Of a DNA stretch of 64,000 nucleotides, positions 26,564 to 38,200 are shown piece after piece; within the stretch, counting starts at the first letter, position 1, and every line of letters begins with the position of its first letter. Where the stretch lies: positions 496,001 to 560,000 of the forward strand of contig CAVXNJ010000004.1 of the NCBI GenBank assembly GCA_963763135.1, given 5' to 3'. Position numbers and translations under genes: made by a program. Source of the stretch: JANMZO01 sp963763135 (GTDB lineage Bacteria; Actinomycetota; Acidimicrobiia; Acidimicrobiales; JANYDT01). The notes beneath the pieces are model-generated. The model saw nothing but the letters and a program-made list of their open reading frames with translations, was not told the origin of the DNA and searched no databases.

Positions 26564-27598
26564 ATGGGGACGGTACGTGCAGGGGCCAAACGAGCAATCG
26601 TCGGAGCGGTTTTCATTGCGGCGACTCCGTGGACCATTTTCCTGGGGGCCCTGTCAGCGGTGGTGTTCTCCAACCCGGCAATCGGCCTGCTCCTCGGGAT
26701 CGTCCTCGGGCCGTTGGTGGTGCTGTTCTACCCCGAGCGGGCGGTTGCCGACCGGGTCTACGCCGGGCTGGTGGAGAAGCAGGAGCAGCAATCGAGCAAC
26801 CGGCTTCGCAATATCGCTGACGGCCTGGCGCTTGCCATAGGGGCTCCCGCCGAACAGGTGGCGGTGGTCGACTCCGGGGTGCCGAACGTCCTGGCGCTGC
26901 CTACGAAATCGCACGGCCTCGTCGTGGTGGCAACAGAGGGTGCGACTGCACTTCTGAGTCGCCAGGAACTGGAGTCTCTCGTGGCCTCGCAGATCGTGGT
27001 GGCGGGTGACCGCTGGGTCCGGATGGCCACCCGCGCACAACTGGCTCAAGCTCCGTGGGCCTTCCTTCTGGGTTTTACCTTCCCCCTCGGCTTTCTGAGC
27101 AATCCGATCTTCTTCATGCTCGCCTTCGCCTGCATCTTCGTGTTCGTGTTCACGTCGTTGTTCCGTCGGGCTGACGCCGTTCGCGATCTGGTGGCCGACG
27201 GTGTCGCGATCAACACGACAAAGAACCCCGACGCATTGGTAAGCGCGCTTCGTGATCTGCGACCGTCGGTGCTCGTCGCCCCGGACCAGAAGCTCGGCTC
27301 GATCGGGATGTTCACGGACGCGTTCGCCGTCCTGTCGGTCCGGGCAAAGACCACCACCACGATGACCGTGAACGGTCGGAGCCGCTCCTGGTCCACCGAG
27401 GATGAACTCGCGACAGAGCTGGGATTTCGAGCCGACCGGATGGAACGGGTGGCCAAGGGTGACTTCGATGCCTTGCGGAGCGTCGGTCCGTTTCGGAAGG
27501 CCTGGTCGGCCCTGGGGCGACCAGACAATCCGTACCGGCTGCGCGACGACGAGCGGGCTCGGGCTCTGGCCGCGAAAGCGGCTCAAACTGCCGGCTGA
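26564..27598 (+). CDS. M48 (HtpX-like) peptidase homologue lacking the HExxH zinc motif
   Basis: A 344-residue membrane protein with two N-terminal helices (about 10-57) and two more near 163-197, the topology of HtpX-type M48 peptidases. The segment that precedes the active site is preserved in pattern (PNVLALP, HGLVVVATEGATALLSRQELESLVA, matching the family's N-A-F-A and DELEAVLA), but where HExxH should be it reads SQIVV (142-146), so both zinc-binding His and the catalytic Glu are gone. I infer a pseudoprotease with a regulatory or scaffold role. The C-terminal half (about 205-340) is cytoplasmic and charged. It follows the fusion gene by 72 bases on the same strand. Confidence 0.72.
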   Translation: MGTVRAGAKRAIVGAVFIAATPWTIFLGALSAVVFSNPAIGLLLGIVLGPLVVLFYPERAVADRVYAGLVEKQEQQSSNRLRNIADGLALAIGAPAEQVAVVDSGVPNVLALPTKSHGLVVVATEGATALLSRQELESLVASQIVVAGDRWVRMATRAQLAQAPWAFLLGFTFPLGFLSNPIFFMLAFACIFVFVFTSLFRRADAVRDLVADGVAINTTKNPDALVSALRDLRPSVLVAPDQKLGSIGMFTDAFAVLSVRAKTTTTMTVNGRSRSWSTEDELATELGFRADRMERVAKGDFDALRSVGPFRKAWSALGRPDNPYRLRDDERARALAAKAAQTAG

Positions 27599-27695
27599 TG
27601 TCGCAGTGCAACGCAACGGGAGTTGACCCACGCCGGCGGGCTGCAAGAATCGCCACGTTCAAGCGACCAACCTATTCCCGAGGAGCCAGCACCCG

Positions 27696-28796
27696 ATGAA
27701 CGCGCGACCACGTGCACGAGTTGTCGATTTCAGCTCATTACGAACGTTTGGGTGGTCAATCCATGGGTTCTTGATGACTGACGTCTTCGTCGACGTATTT
27801 GACGCCGATCGACTGACGGTTTGTCCTCCGACGAGTCTGGCCGGCCGTGCCTCGTCGAAGTTCGGCCGCGGCGGAAGAATCGTGCGACGTGCCTCCGGGC
27901 GAGCTCGCCTCCGGCCTCCCGAGGGTTCTGCAACCCTAAGCAGTTCGGCCGATTTGCTCTTCGTCTTCGCCACGGATCTGGGTGATCTTGATGTCCTCTC
28001 GGCGACCCGGGATGACTGGAGCCCCAACCATGCGGTGAAGGTGCTTTGGATCACCGAGCTTTGGGCTTCGGCCCTTAAGAAACGTCATGGTTCCGAGTTT
28101 GATTTCCTGGCGGACTTTGATCTGATCGTGGGCTCCAACGCGCAGGCGGCCACGGCGCTCATGCCCTTTGTCCGACGGCCTGTGGTGCAGATGATGCCGG
28201 CCATCGACGTCTTGGCCGCACCGTGGCGGACGACCCCGGCTATTGATGTGCTGAACATCGGAAGGCGGTCCACACTCCAACATCAGGCGTTGTTGCGGTG
28301 GCGGGAGGCGAATGATGGTTGGTACCACTTCGATACATTCGGGCCGCCAACCGTGACCGAGCCGTATATGCATCGCCTGGTGATGGCGTCGTTGTTTGCG
28401 AACTCCGCCGTGTCGATAACGAATTATGCGAGATTCGACCAACCTGAAGTCACCGGAAACCAGGCCGAGACCGGGGCCCGGTATGTCGAAGCGCTTGCGG
28501 CGGGCACCGTCATCGCCGGCGTGCACCCGACCAATGAGCAGTTCAGCAGCGAGGAGGGGTTCGGTGGTCTCGAGGGGATCGAGCATCTGCCACTCACCGG
28601 CGACATTTCGACTGATGACATTGATCGGCTGGTGCGCCTCGGCCGACGTCCGGACGTGCGCTCAGGCCTTCGTCGGCGAGCCTGCCTTCATCACGACTGG
28701 GGTCATCGGATCGCCGACATCTGCGAGTTGATCGATGTCAGCGAACCGGAACGGCTTCGTGAACGTTCGAAGTCGTTGGTCGATCAGGCGCCGTAG
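27696..28796 (+). CDS. Putative glycosyltransferase (GT-B-like)
   Basis: A 366-residue cytoplasmic protein. The C-terminal half has features of GT-B enzymes: a DVLNIGRR strand start (about 184-191) and an E-T-G-A-R-Y-V-E-A-L-A-A-G-T stretch (about 255-268) resembling the sugar-nucleotide-binding E-x7-E region, followed by VIAGVHPTNEQF. The N-terminal half has hydrophobic strands separated by helices (LLFVFATDL, VLWITELWAS, LIVGSNAQA) consistent with a Rossmann acceptor domain. No donor or acceptor can be named. A GAGGA lies upstream of the ATG at 27696. It is the last gene of a plus-strand run of envelope-related genes. Confidence 0.6.
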   Translation: MNARPRARVVDFSSLRTFGWSIHGFLMTDVFVDVFDADRLTVCPPTSLAGRASSKFGRGGRIVRRASGRARLRPPEGSATLSSSADLLFVFATDLGDLDVLSATRDDWSPNHAVKVLWITELWASALKKRHGSEFDFLADFDLIVGSNAQAATALMPFVRRPVVQMMPAIDVLAAPWRTTPAIDVLNIGRRSTLQHQALLRWREANDGWYHFDTFGPPTVTEPYMHRLVMASLFANSAVSITNYARFDQPEVTGNQAETGARYVEALAAGTVIAGVHPTNEQFSSEEGFGGLEGIEHLPLTGDISTDDIDRLVRLGRRPDVRSGLRRRACLHHDWGHRIADICELIDVSEPERLRERSKSLVDQAP

Positions 28797-28856
28797 CAGA
28801 GTCTCCGTGCTCGGGCGTATTGGGCCCGTGAGGCCGTCGCCTGCTAAGCACGCTCC

Positions 28857-30155
28857 ATGGCAACAGCTATTGGTATGAGCGATGAGGTCCGTGAGCTACG
28901 GGCTCGAATGAAGGACTTCATCGACAACGTCGTGTTCCAAGCTGAACCGGAGCTCGAGCGGATGGCCGAGCACGGGTATCACCCGGTAACCGGGCTCCCG
29001 CTTGAACTTCACGAAGCGGCCGAAGCCCGCGGTGACGATGTCACGCGCGGTATACGGGGCCCCGGGGATGCGGCGAGCCGCCGTTCAACCGGCCTGATGG
29101 CAGACCTGAAAGCCGAAGCAAAATCACGCGGTCTCTGGGCCCTGGGCCACCCGAAGGAGATCGGCGGCGGTGGTCTGCCCTTCATGGATTTCGTGTACCT
29201 CAACGAGATCATCGGACGATCCGAGTACGGGCAGGTCGCGGTTGGTTCAGTCAGCATGCAGGACTCGATCATGCTCAACCTCTACGCAAGTCCCGAGCAG
29301 CGGGACCGGTTTCTGAAACCGCTCGTGGCCGGGGAGGTCTATCCGTCTGTCGGTCTGACCGAGCCCGAGGTGGCCGGCAGCGACCCCACGCGGATGCAGG
29401 CAACGGCGTATCTCGACGGCGACGAATGGGTGATCAACGGACACAAATGGTTCACCTCGGGCGCCTCGCGTGCGGCTTTCACGACCGTGTTCGCGAAGAC
29501 CGAACCGGATGCAGAGAAGCACATGCAGTTCAGCTCGATCATTGTTCCGACCGACACACCCGGATACCTCCTGCAGCGAGCGGTTCCGACCATGGGCCAC
29601 GTGGGTGGGCAGCACTGCGAGATCATCTTCGACAATGTGCGTGTTCCGTACGCGAACCTCCTTGGCCGTCGCGGTGAAGGTTTCCTTATCAGCCAGAAGC
29701 GGCTTGGGCCCGGACGCATCTTCCACTGCATGCGATGGCTCGGCCAGGCGCAGCGCGCCTTTGAGATCATGTGCGAGCGAGCGTTGACCCGCGAAGCTCA
29801 TGGCTCTCTGCTGGCGGAGAAGGGAGCGATCCAAACGATGATCGCCAAGTCGGCGGCCGAGATCCAAGGGGCCCGCCTGATGACACTCGATGCTGCACGC
29901 GCCATGGACGCAGGATCCGAAGCCCGTGTGGAGATCAGCCTGGTGAAGTTCCACGGAGCCACGATGCTCCACAACGTGGTGGACCGTGCCATACAGGTGC
30001 ACGGGGCACTCGGACTCACGAGCGACCGACCACTGGAGAAGATGTACCGTGAGGCCCGTTATGCGCGCGTCTATGACGGCCCCGATGAAGTGCACCACAT
30101 GGTTGTGGCCCGCAACCTGCTCCGGAACTACAAAGACCGTGCTCCCTGGTCGTAA
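28857..30155 (+). CDS. Acyl-CoA dehydrogenase family protein (ACAD10/11-like)
   Basis: A 432-residue flavoprotein with the acyl-CoA dehydrogenase fold: N-terminal helical domain (to about 165), middle beta domain with LTEPEVAGSDPT (about 168-179) and HKWFTSGA for FAD contact, and a C-terminal helical bundle. The catalytic-base region reads YDGPDEVH (406-413), with Asp407 where short- and medium-chain enzymes have Glu; this motif marks the ACAD10/11 and bacterial FadE-like group. It oxidises an acyl-CoA to the trans-2-enoyl-CoA, passing electrons to ETF. A starting ATG is at 28857. It is followed 39 bases later by the M81 peptidase gene. Confidence 0.92.
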   Translation: MATAIGMSDEVRELRARMKDFIDNVVFQAEPELERMAEHGYHPVTGLPLELHEAAEARGDDVTRGIRGPGDAASRRSTGLMADLKAEAKSRGLWALGHPKEIGGGGLPFMDFVYLNEIIGRSEYGQVAVGSVSMQDSIMLNLYASPEQRDRFLKPLVAGEVYPSVGLTEPEVAGSDPTRMQATAYLDGDEWVINGHKWFTSGASRAAFTTVFAKTEPDAEKHMQFSSIIVPTDTPGYLLQRAVPTMGHVGGQHCEIIFDNVRVPYANLLGRRGEGFLISQKRLGPGRIFHCMRWLGQAQRAFEIMCERALTREAHGSLLAEKGAIQTMIAKSAAEIQGARLMTLDAARAMDAGSEARVEISLVKFHGATMLHNVVDRAIQVHGALGLTSDRPLEKMYREARYARVYDGPDEVHHMVVARNLLRNYKDRAPWS

Positions 30156-30194
30156 AAGAAACGAACGGGTCACACCGATGAATGGTCGACGGTC

Positions 30195-31691
30195 GTGAGG
30201 ATCGCGATCGGAGGGATCGTTCACGAAACCAACACGTTCGCTGTCGCGTCGTTTGGCACGACGCCCAGCGGATCGTTTCGTATCTCCCGCGGTGATGCGA
30301 TGTTCCAGTCCCGCGGGACACGTACCTTCGTCGGTGGAATGCTGGCCGCAGCGGAAGCGGCCGGTCATGAGGTGGTCCCGATTTTTCATGCCGATGCGCA
30401 ACCTTCGGGGACCATCGAGGCCGACTCCTACCGCTCCATGAAGTCCGAACTCCTGGCGGGCCTGGCCGACGCGTTGCCCGTGGATGCGGTCGTGCTCGAT
30501 ACTCACGGCGCCGGGGTGGTCGACGGAATCGATGACCTCGAAGCTGACCTCGGTGCCGCAATCCGGTTGATCATCGGGCCGGACGTGCCGCTGCTCACCA
30601 CGCTCGACCTTCACGGGAACATCAGTCGCGAGATGGCCGCCGTCTATGACCTGATGCTCGGCTGCTACAACTATCCGCACACCGACATGTACGAGTGCGG
30701 CATCGAAGCCATCGAAGCAGTGCCGTATCTGGTGTCGGGGGAGTGGAAGCCAACCACGCACGTGGAGCGGCTCCCATTTTTTGTACCGACGTCTACGACC
30801 TACCAGGAACCGGCAAAGGGTGTTCGGGAACGCTGCCTTGAGGTGGCGAACGATCCGGGCGTTCTGCGGGCCACGTTCTTTCACGGCTTTCCCTACACGG
30901 ACATACCGCACGCAGGGGCTTCAGTGGTCGTCACGACGATGAACGATCCGGCCCTGGCCCGGGCAACCGCTCATCGGATCGCCGGAGACATATGGAGCCG
31001 ACGAACCGAGTTCGCCAAGGAATCGCTGTCGCCGGACATTGCGCTCCGCCAGGCGATGAGAGTGGTGACTGAGCGAGGCGGTCCGGTTGTGGTCAACGAA
31101 ACCTCCGACAACCCGGGCGCTGGCACGCCGGGCGACGCAACCCATTTGCTCCGTGCACTTATCGACCTCAATCCTGAGCGGGCGTGCTACGGGTACATCT
31201 TCGACCCCGATGTCGCCCGCCAGGCTCACCAGGCGGGCGTGGGTGCCACGATTGACATCGCGCTCGGCGGGAAACACGACGAGCTTCATGGCGAACCGCT
31301 GGATCTCCGGGTTTACGTGAAGGCGCTGACCGACGGCCGTTTCGTTTACACGACACCGATGCAGGGTGGGGCCAAGGCCAACTACGGGCCGATGGCCAGG
31401 CTGCAGATCGGGGGACGCGGCGGGCTCGATGTTCTCGTCGGCTCCCGTCGTTCGCAGGTGTTTGATCCCGAGGTGTTTATCCTCAACGGTATCGATGTCA
31501 CGACACGGGACCTGGTGGTGCTGAAAAGCAGTCAGCACTTTCGAGCTGGTTTTTCCGACATCGCGACCGGGATCATCACCGCCGACAGCCCCGGTCTGTC
31601 TACGCTGCGCATGGAGAACTTCGTCTACCGCCGCCTCGACGGACCGAGGTATCCGCTTGACCCGGCGATGGATTGGTCTCCCGAGCAATAG
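30195..31691 (+). CDS. M81 family metallopeptidase (MlrC / microcystinase C-like)
   Basis: A 498-residue protein matching the usual M81 length. It begins at GTG 30195 with RIAIGGIVHETNTF, the conserved family start. Likely metal ligands lie in LDTHGAG (about 98-104), TLDLHGNIS (about 136-144) and YPHTDMYE (about 159-166). The C-terminal MlrC domain carries NETSDNPGAGTPGD (about 299-312). Characterised MlrC cleaves the linear products of microcystin degradation, but the family is widespread in bacteria without toxin exposure, so a general peptide or amide substrate is more likely. It is probably co-transcribed with the acyl-CoA dehydrogenase upstream. Confidence 0.92.
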   Translation: MRIAIGGIVHETNTFAVASFGTTPSGSFRISRGDAMFQSRGTRTFVGGMLAAAEAAGHEVVPIFHADAQPSGTIEADSYRSMKSELLAGLADALPVDAVVLDTHGAGVVDGIDDLEADLGAAIRLIIGPDVPLLTTLDLHGNISREMAAVYDLMLGCYNYPHTDMYECGIEAIEAVPYLVSGEWKPTTHVERLPFFVPTSTTYQEPAKGVRERCLEVANDPGVLRATFFHGFPYTDIPHAGASVVVTTMNDPALARATAHRIAGDIWSRRTEFAKESLSPDIALRQAMRVVTERGGPVVVNETSDNPGAGTPGDATHLLRALIDLNPERACYGYIFDPDVARQAHQAGVGATIDIALGGKHDELHGEPLDLRVYVKALTDGRFVYTTPMQGGAKANYGPMARLQIGGRGGLDVLVGSRRSQVFDPEVFILNGIDVTTRDLVVLKSSQHFRAGFSDIATGIITADSPGLSTLRMENFVYRRLDGPRYPLDPAMDWSPEQ

Positions 31692-31717
31692 CTCGGGCCC
31701 AGCCGGCGTCGCTCGAT

Positions 31718-32173
31718 TTACGCGAGGTTGTCGGCCACCTTCCGAAGTGTTTCTTCCATCCCGGTGCGGTTATGTGCGCTCCGGTCCGCTACGCCGCTCA
31801 TTTTCGCTCCCAGTTTCTTGACAAGTCCGGGGCGTTGATCGGTCCATGATTCCGTCACGGCGCAGATCCCGTCAGCCTTCTGGGCAATGGAGTAATGCCA
31901 GTGCGCCACTTTCACCGGACCCACGGTTACCCGAAAGCCGAATTCTTTGCCGGGCACGCACTCGCTTACCGTCACGGTCGTCGACCATGTTTTGTCACCG
32001 TTCTTGTTGTTCCCTTTGAACTTCGCGCCGACAGCGGGTCCGGTCGCGCCTTTGAGCCAGGTTCCGCCGACGTTTTCCGGGGACCATTCCCCCATTCGGG
32101 GGAGGTCTGAGACGAGCTTCCAGATCGCTTCGGCCGAAGCTGCGATGTCGCGGGTAACACTGATGTCGGGCAT
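31718..32173 (-). CDS. SRPBCC (polyketide cyclase/START-like) family protein
   Basis: I place the start at the ATG read from 32173 (MPDISVTRDI), giving 151 residues; an upstream extension to 32242 would have a basic, low-complexity tail and abut the next gene. The chain has the SRPBCC pattern: a first strand ISVTRDIAAS, helix AEAIWKLVSDL, the W(S)PENVGG turn, a central beta-meander and a long C-terminal amphipathic helix. These proteins form a hydrophobic cavity for lipids or aromatic compounds; ligand unknown. It follows the alpha-2-macroglobulin gene by 70 bases on the same strand. Confidence 0.8.
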   Translation of the reverse strand: MPDISVTRDIAASAEAIWKLVSDLPRMGEWSPENVGGTWLKGATGPAVGAKFKGNNKNGDKTWSTTVTVSECVPGKEFGFRVTVGPVKVAHWHYSIAQKADGICAVTESWTDQRPGLVKKLGAKMSGVADRSAHNRTGMEETLRKVADNLA

Positions 32174-32243
32174 GGACGAAGTCTGGCAGATGGACCGCCG
32201 CCCCGTGGGTCGAGGGCGCACACGACCGCCCTCGAATATCACG

Positions 32244-35200
32244 TCAGCCGATGATCACACGGTCGGTCGCGGTGCGTCCGAATGTTTCGGGTGCGTACAT
32301 CTCCTCAGCGCGAGTTGGCGGTACCACGAACGAACCCGGGGTTGTGGCTCGGGCCACGTACGAGTAGTCGTACACCCCAGCCGGGAGATACGTCGTGAAC
32401 GCCTCGCTGCGATCATCTCGGAACTGCTGGTGGTCGTACCACGCGCCCCACCAGAAGATCTTCCGTGTAACCGTTCCCTGGCCGTTGTCAACGACGGGTT
32501 CGCTGACCGCCAGGGTCGGGTTCAACGCTTCGAGCCCGGCCGGCAGCGGGTCAACTAGCGCCACATGCGTGCGCTGACTTTCGGCGACCATGGTTAGCTT
32601 CACCCGAACCTTGGCCCCGGCCTTGATATGCCAGATGCCGGAGGCATCACGCGTCACGTCGGACTTGTTGTCGACTCCTTCGTAAATGCGGTTCATGACG
32701 AAGCCGCGATCCATGGCCTCGAGTGTCAGGTCGGCGGGCACGTACCGCAAACCAATGCGGTAGTAAAGCCGCCCGGTTCCGTCCTTTGCGATGACCAGAT
32801 CGCGATTACCGCCTTCGATGAGGGGTTTCATAGGGACGCTTATGACCGAGCGATCGGTACTCCGGCCTTTGAAGGTGTGTTCGCCTGCAAACTGCTGCCC
32901 GAGCCACGCCCTGGCCACGAAATCCGGAGTGACCGACTCATAGGTGTCGTAATAACGCTTGAACGCCAGGAGCGCGAACGTGTTCTCCTGCGCGTTGTCC
33001 CAACGGCCTTTCGTCTTGTGAGCGAGCAATCCGGCAACGACCTTTTCCACGAGGTCGCTCTTCGGTACGTTCTGGATCAGTGCGTCCAGCACGATCGCAT
33101 CGGTGCGGCGATCGCTGCCGAGCGTCATGTAGTCGCTGTCGGTGTAACCGCTCGTGAACGAGACGGCACCTGCCGTGTCAACGGCCCGGTTGGTAATTGT
33201 GCGTTCGATGGAGGTCTTCGCTGAAGCATCGTCGAGGGAGCTCCACAACCACGCGATCGCGTCGAGGTTCAGTTTCTCCCCGCGTTCCCGGAACAGCGCT
33301 GCTGCCTTCGACGGATCACGGTGACCGCCGAACGCGCTTACCCATAGCGCGTACGAGCGAACCATGTCTCGGTAGGTTTCGCCGTACTCCGTCGGGATGA
33401 ATTGTTCGACATTCGAAACGTACGAGAGCGCTCGCTCGAGGGCATTCGCGGACACGGCATAACCGGCCTGCTTGGCGATGATCAGTGCGTGGGTCGCTTG
33501 AACCGAATTGAACGGTTCACTCCGGTCGAGTTTGCGCCAGTACGACCATCCACCGTCATCGTTCTGCAGGGCGACCAACCCCGCAATGTCACGTTCCACT
33601 GTGGCGTTGAGGTCGGCCTCGGTCGGAAGGTCGGCGGTCTTGAAGTCCTTCAGCACGCCGCGCAGCGAGCTGATGGACATGATCCGAGACGCGTACGCGT
33701 CACTTGACTGGTAGTCGTAGTCCGACACGTACAGGAGAGCGTCGGTAAGTGCCTGGAGCGAGGTCGACGAGGTCGAAATCTCCAGGCCGCCGTAGCTGTC
33801 GACCACGTCCGCCGGGGATAGCACCGGCTGGCGGATCGCACCATTGTCGATCGTTCCGTAGGTCGCGAACGCCTCAGCCGTGCCCGGGGTGAACACCGGG
33901 ATCGCGACCTCGGCGGAATCGCTCGCCGGTCCCGATGACGATGTGGCGAAACCGCTCACGCGGATACGTGCCGTGCCGGCCGAACGGACCTTGGCCGGGA
34001 AACGAACCTCGACCCGATCACCGGCGGGTACATCCACGATCCGACCGGTCGGGCCGGTGGTGTCGAGGTTTGCGGCCTGGATGACGAGCTCAACGGACAT
34101 TGCGGTCTTTCCGCTGTTCTGGAGCACAACCGGCAGCTCGAACTCGTCGCCGGTATTGAGAAACCGTGGGGCGGACGGCCGAACCGACAGCGGCAGCCGG
34201 GCGGTGATGTTGCTCTCGGCTGTTCCGAATCGGTCGTTGCCGCTGACTGCCACGACCATTACCCGGTACCGCGTCAGGTTGTCAGGAAGGTTGATATCCA
34301 CGATGGCGTTGCCGCTCGCGTCGGTCAGCACGCTCGGCTGGAACAATGCGAGTGCGTCGAAGTTCGAACGAACCGCTACCGGAGCGGTAGCTGAGCCGCC
34401 GGCAGCACGCCCCGCGGCCTTTGCGGCAGTCAACGGTGCGGCCGCTGCACTCTCCGACGCGGCGGCCGCCGTGGTGTCGGCGTCGGCATCCGTGAACACC
34501 GGCGAATCGGCCACCGGAGTGGCTGGAGCGGGTGTCACTCCCGGCGCCACAAGCGATTTGGGATCGACCAACTGCACCTGGTCCCGGCCGAAGCGGGTAG
34601 ATACTGCGTTGTAGCGGGTTCCGTAGAAGATCTCCAGCGGATCGGGCAACTGGTAGTTGGTGAGACCGAGCACGGCCTCATCGACGACGGCAACCGCGAA
34701 CTCCGCGCCCTGGACGGCTTGGCCCCCGGCGTCCTTCACGTTGACGGTGATCGTGGTCTTTCCCCCGGGGACCAGCTCCGTCTGAGCGGGAGTAGCTGTC
34801 ACGCTGAGCGTGCGGCTCAGCGGGGGAACCGACAGCGTGAGCGTACCGACGGCATAGGCGGGTCTCGGGGCCGAACCGGATACCTTCTTGCCATCGTCTC
34901 CCGTCCGGTCCGTGGCGCCGACCACTTCGATGGTCAGGCCGATGCCGGGGATGTCATCTTCGGAGATCGGCACTTCGATTTGAGCGCTGCCATCGGTGGC
35001 GGTGAACCGTGTGGTTTCCCGAACCGTGGCTCCCCGGCTGACGACGATGAGCCCTTCACCGCCCCGGAACGGTGCTTGCACGAGAAGTCTCGCCGTGTCT
35101 CCGGGGGCGTAGGTCTTCTTGTCAGGCACGACCGTCAGCTCCTCCTGTTCGACGGTGCGGGCGGCTTGGCTGGTGGCTCCACTGACCCAGACGGAGAGCT

Positions 35201-38200
35201 CGGTGCGGTTGCGTCCGCCCTTTGCGTCGGTCACGGTCGAGCTGATTCGGTACTGTCCGCCGACGGGGGTCTTGAATTCGCACGTTGACGCACGCACCGC
35301 CGTCGTGACCTCGCACGTCTGCGGGTCGACAACTTCTTCAACCGACTTTCCGTTGACGTAGCTGGTGCGCAACAAACCCGCTGCAACGGTGATCTTCGAC
35401 CCGGCTTGGGCTTTGCCGTCTATGTCGGTGACGATCGCTTCGATGTTCAGCGGATCACCCTGACGCACGAACGAGCGGTCGGACCGTAAGCCCACGTAGC
35501 GGTTCGCCGAGTGCACGAGGATCGCCCGCTGATCGGACCACGCCTGCCGATTGACATCGGTGACCGTTCCGGCAACCGATACCGAGACCGGCAGATCGGG
35601 CAGGGTGCCGGTCTTTGTCGTGAAGTCGAGACGCAACGCATGGCGTCCGGATGCATCGGTCGTTCCGTTGTACTGCTTCACGTTCTGCGTACCGGATCCG
35701 GGAAACGACCGATTCGTCACGAAGCCTTCGTCCCACCACCAGGGCCGGAATATGCCGAACGTGAACGCATCCCAACCGACCGGGGAGTAGGTCGTCTCGC
35801 TGGTCGAAACCGACCATGCGACGGGAGCGTTGGGGAGCGGGCCGCCTGCGTAGTACGAGGCCTGTGCCGACATTGTCACCGGCGCGGTGCTCACAAACGG
35901 AGTCGCGGTAACGGGTTCGACCTTCACCTCAAACTCCGGTCGCCGGAACTCGGCGATCTGGAACGAGTGTGCGCTGCTCGAGCCGCCTCCGACTGTGGTC
36001 GTGAAGACGACGCTCGCACCACCCACGTTGGCCGTGACCGGGATGTCGAACGCGAGATCAAACCCACCGAGTGAACCGACGGGAACCGTCCCTCGACCTA
36101 CCTCGACACCGTAGGAGTCATTGACTACGTAATCGGCCGTCTTCAGCGGGGCAATGCTAAGCGCGCTTGACGATCCTTTCGCCTGGCGAACCCATCCCTT
36201 GAGGTGCATCGTTTCCCCGGGGCGGTAAATCTGGCGATCGTCGAACGCGTACCACCGGAGTTCGTCATATGCGGCTTGCTTCGATGCGTTGACCGGAAGG
36301 ACGAATGTCTCACCCCCGCCTGAGCCGTACACGTACGAAACGTCATCGCCATTCGGAAGCGGGACGGTTGCCAGCCCCACGTCATTCGTGGTCGCCGATC
36401 GGTTGCCGGATCCCGCAGTCGAGGCCGGCGCCACCACGATGCCCTTCACCGGCGCCCCGGTCTGCAGGTTCGTTGCCCAGACCCGAAGATCGCTTCCGTC
36501 GGTAAAAGAGTCGAGGGCTATCGCCGTACTCTGCACCCATGTCAGGATCGGTATGTTCTCGTAATACCGTTCGTCGTTGGGCGAAACCGTCGGCACCGGC
36601 TCCGCCAACACGATCACCTGACCCGGTTTCCCACCCAGTTCCCTTGACAGGTCGATCTGTGTTTCCATCGTCGTGTCAGGTTGACCGCTGACGCTGATTT
36701 TCCTATCGGAAAGCTCCGTCCACGATGGCATCTTGATGTCGTTGCCGTAACGGGACTGGGCGTAACGCAGGTACGTCGAGAAGTTGGCGGGATCGGCTTT
36801 GAACACGCGAACGCGGAGTTGATCGTGGTTGGTGGTGAGAACGGACAGTTTCTGGTCTTTCGCAAACGGGTCGAGCGTCGTGATTCCATCGAGCTGGCGG
36901 AGCACTGGCTGCGCCGGGCCGATGGTGACGGTCACGGTCTGGTTGGTGCCGAGTGTCTGTCCGAAGACGTCGGTGAGGGTGGCAGGTAGTCCGACGGTGT
37001 ATCTCGTGCGGGCCTGTGTGGCCCCTTCGATGCGCACCGCACCGTCGAACGTGACATTCTCGGCGGCCAGCTTCGGAGCCACGGTCACCTTGGCTGTGGA
37101 CGTTCCCGGTGCCCCGGAATCAATCGCGTTCGTGAACTCGATCAGAATGGGGCTGCCCGGAGTGCACTGGTCGCCATACGCGCACATCACTCGGCGGACC
37201 TTCAACGGCCCGTAGGTACTGCCGGTGAACGACTGAGCGACGTCCGTCCGGCGAGAGCCCTCCGCCGAAGGCGTACCGGGCCCGATGTCGACGGTATAGG
37301 TGGTCTCGGTGGGCATCGGGCGAACCGGTCGAAACGCCACCCAGCGACCGGGTTCGGCGTTTTCGGTCAGGTTCTTCGCGCTTTGATCGGCCCCGATTTC
37401 AGCCGTTGTCGCGAGTCGGACCGGGACCGCGCCTCCCGCCGTGAGTTTGATGGTCGCCAGCACATCAGCCTGATCAACGCGTTGGTCAAACGTGGCGACG
37501 AACACGGGCTGCAAAGCAACATTGTCTTGCTGCGGCGCGAAGGTTTTGATCGTCGGCGTGGGGGTCGTAAAGGTATAGGAAGCCGCCGCAGCCAAGGTTG
37601 CCCCAGCCGCGGATTTCGTGCCGGCGGGAACCGTCGCCGTGAACACTGTGGCCATCGGTAGCCGGTCCACGGTATCGCTGTCACTGTCGAATCGAAGGGT
37701 TCGGGTGCCTATCCACTGCCAATGACCGGGGACCGCAGGGCTGAGTTTCACGGGTGCTTCGGCCGGTGTCACCTGGGCGACCGTGCCAACGGGCACCATG
37801 GCCTGGTTGAAGGTGACCGTGAAGTAGGGAGCAACGGGCACGTCGCCTTCGGGCTGGACCCGCAGGATCTTCAGCGGCCCGTTGTCGACGGTCGGGGCCT
37901 CCGGGGTCGCCGCCGGAGGAAACGGTTCGCTCACCACGGTCCCGGTCCGAGGCGGTGGCGACGACTGGGTCGGCCAGTTGAAAGGGGTACTGAGCGACGT
38001 CGGGTCGTCCCACTTCGGTAGCTTCCCGGTCAGTTCATCACGCCGAGCATCGCTGAGCGGTTGACCGGACGACACGGCGGTGACCGGACCGGCCACGGCG
38101 GGTGCGCTGCCCTGCGACAACGTGACATCGAACAGACGCGGAGCGGCCCCGACGGTTCCGGCCAGCACGGCGGTGGGTAGGTCGGACGTAACGGTCGGCT

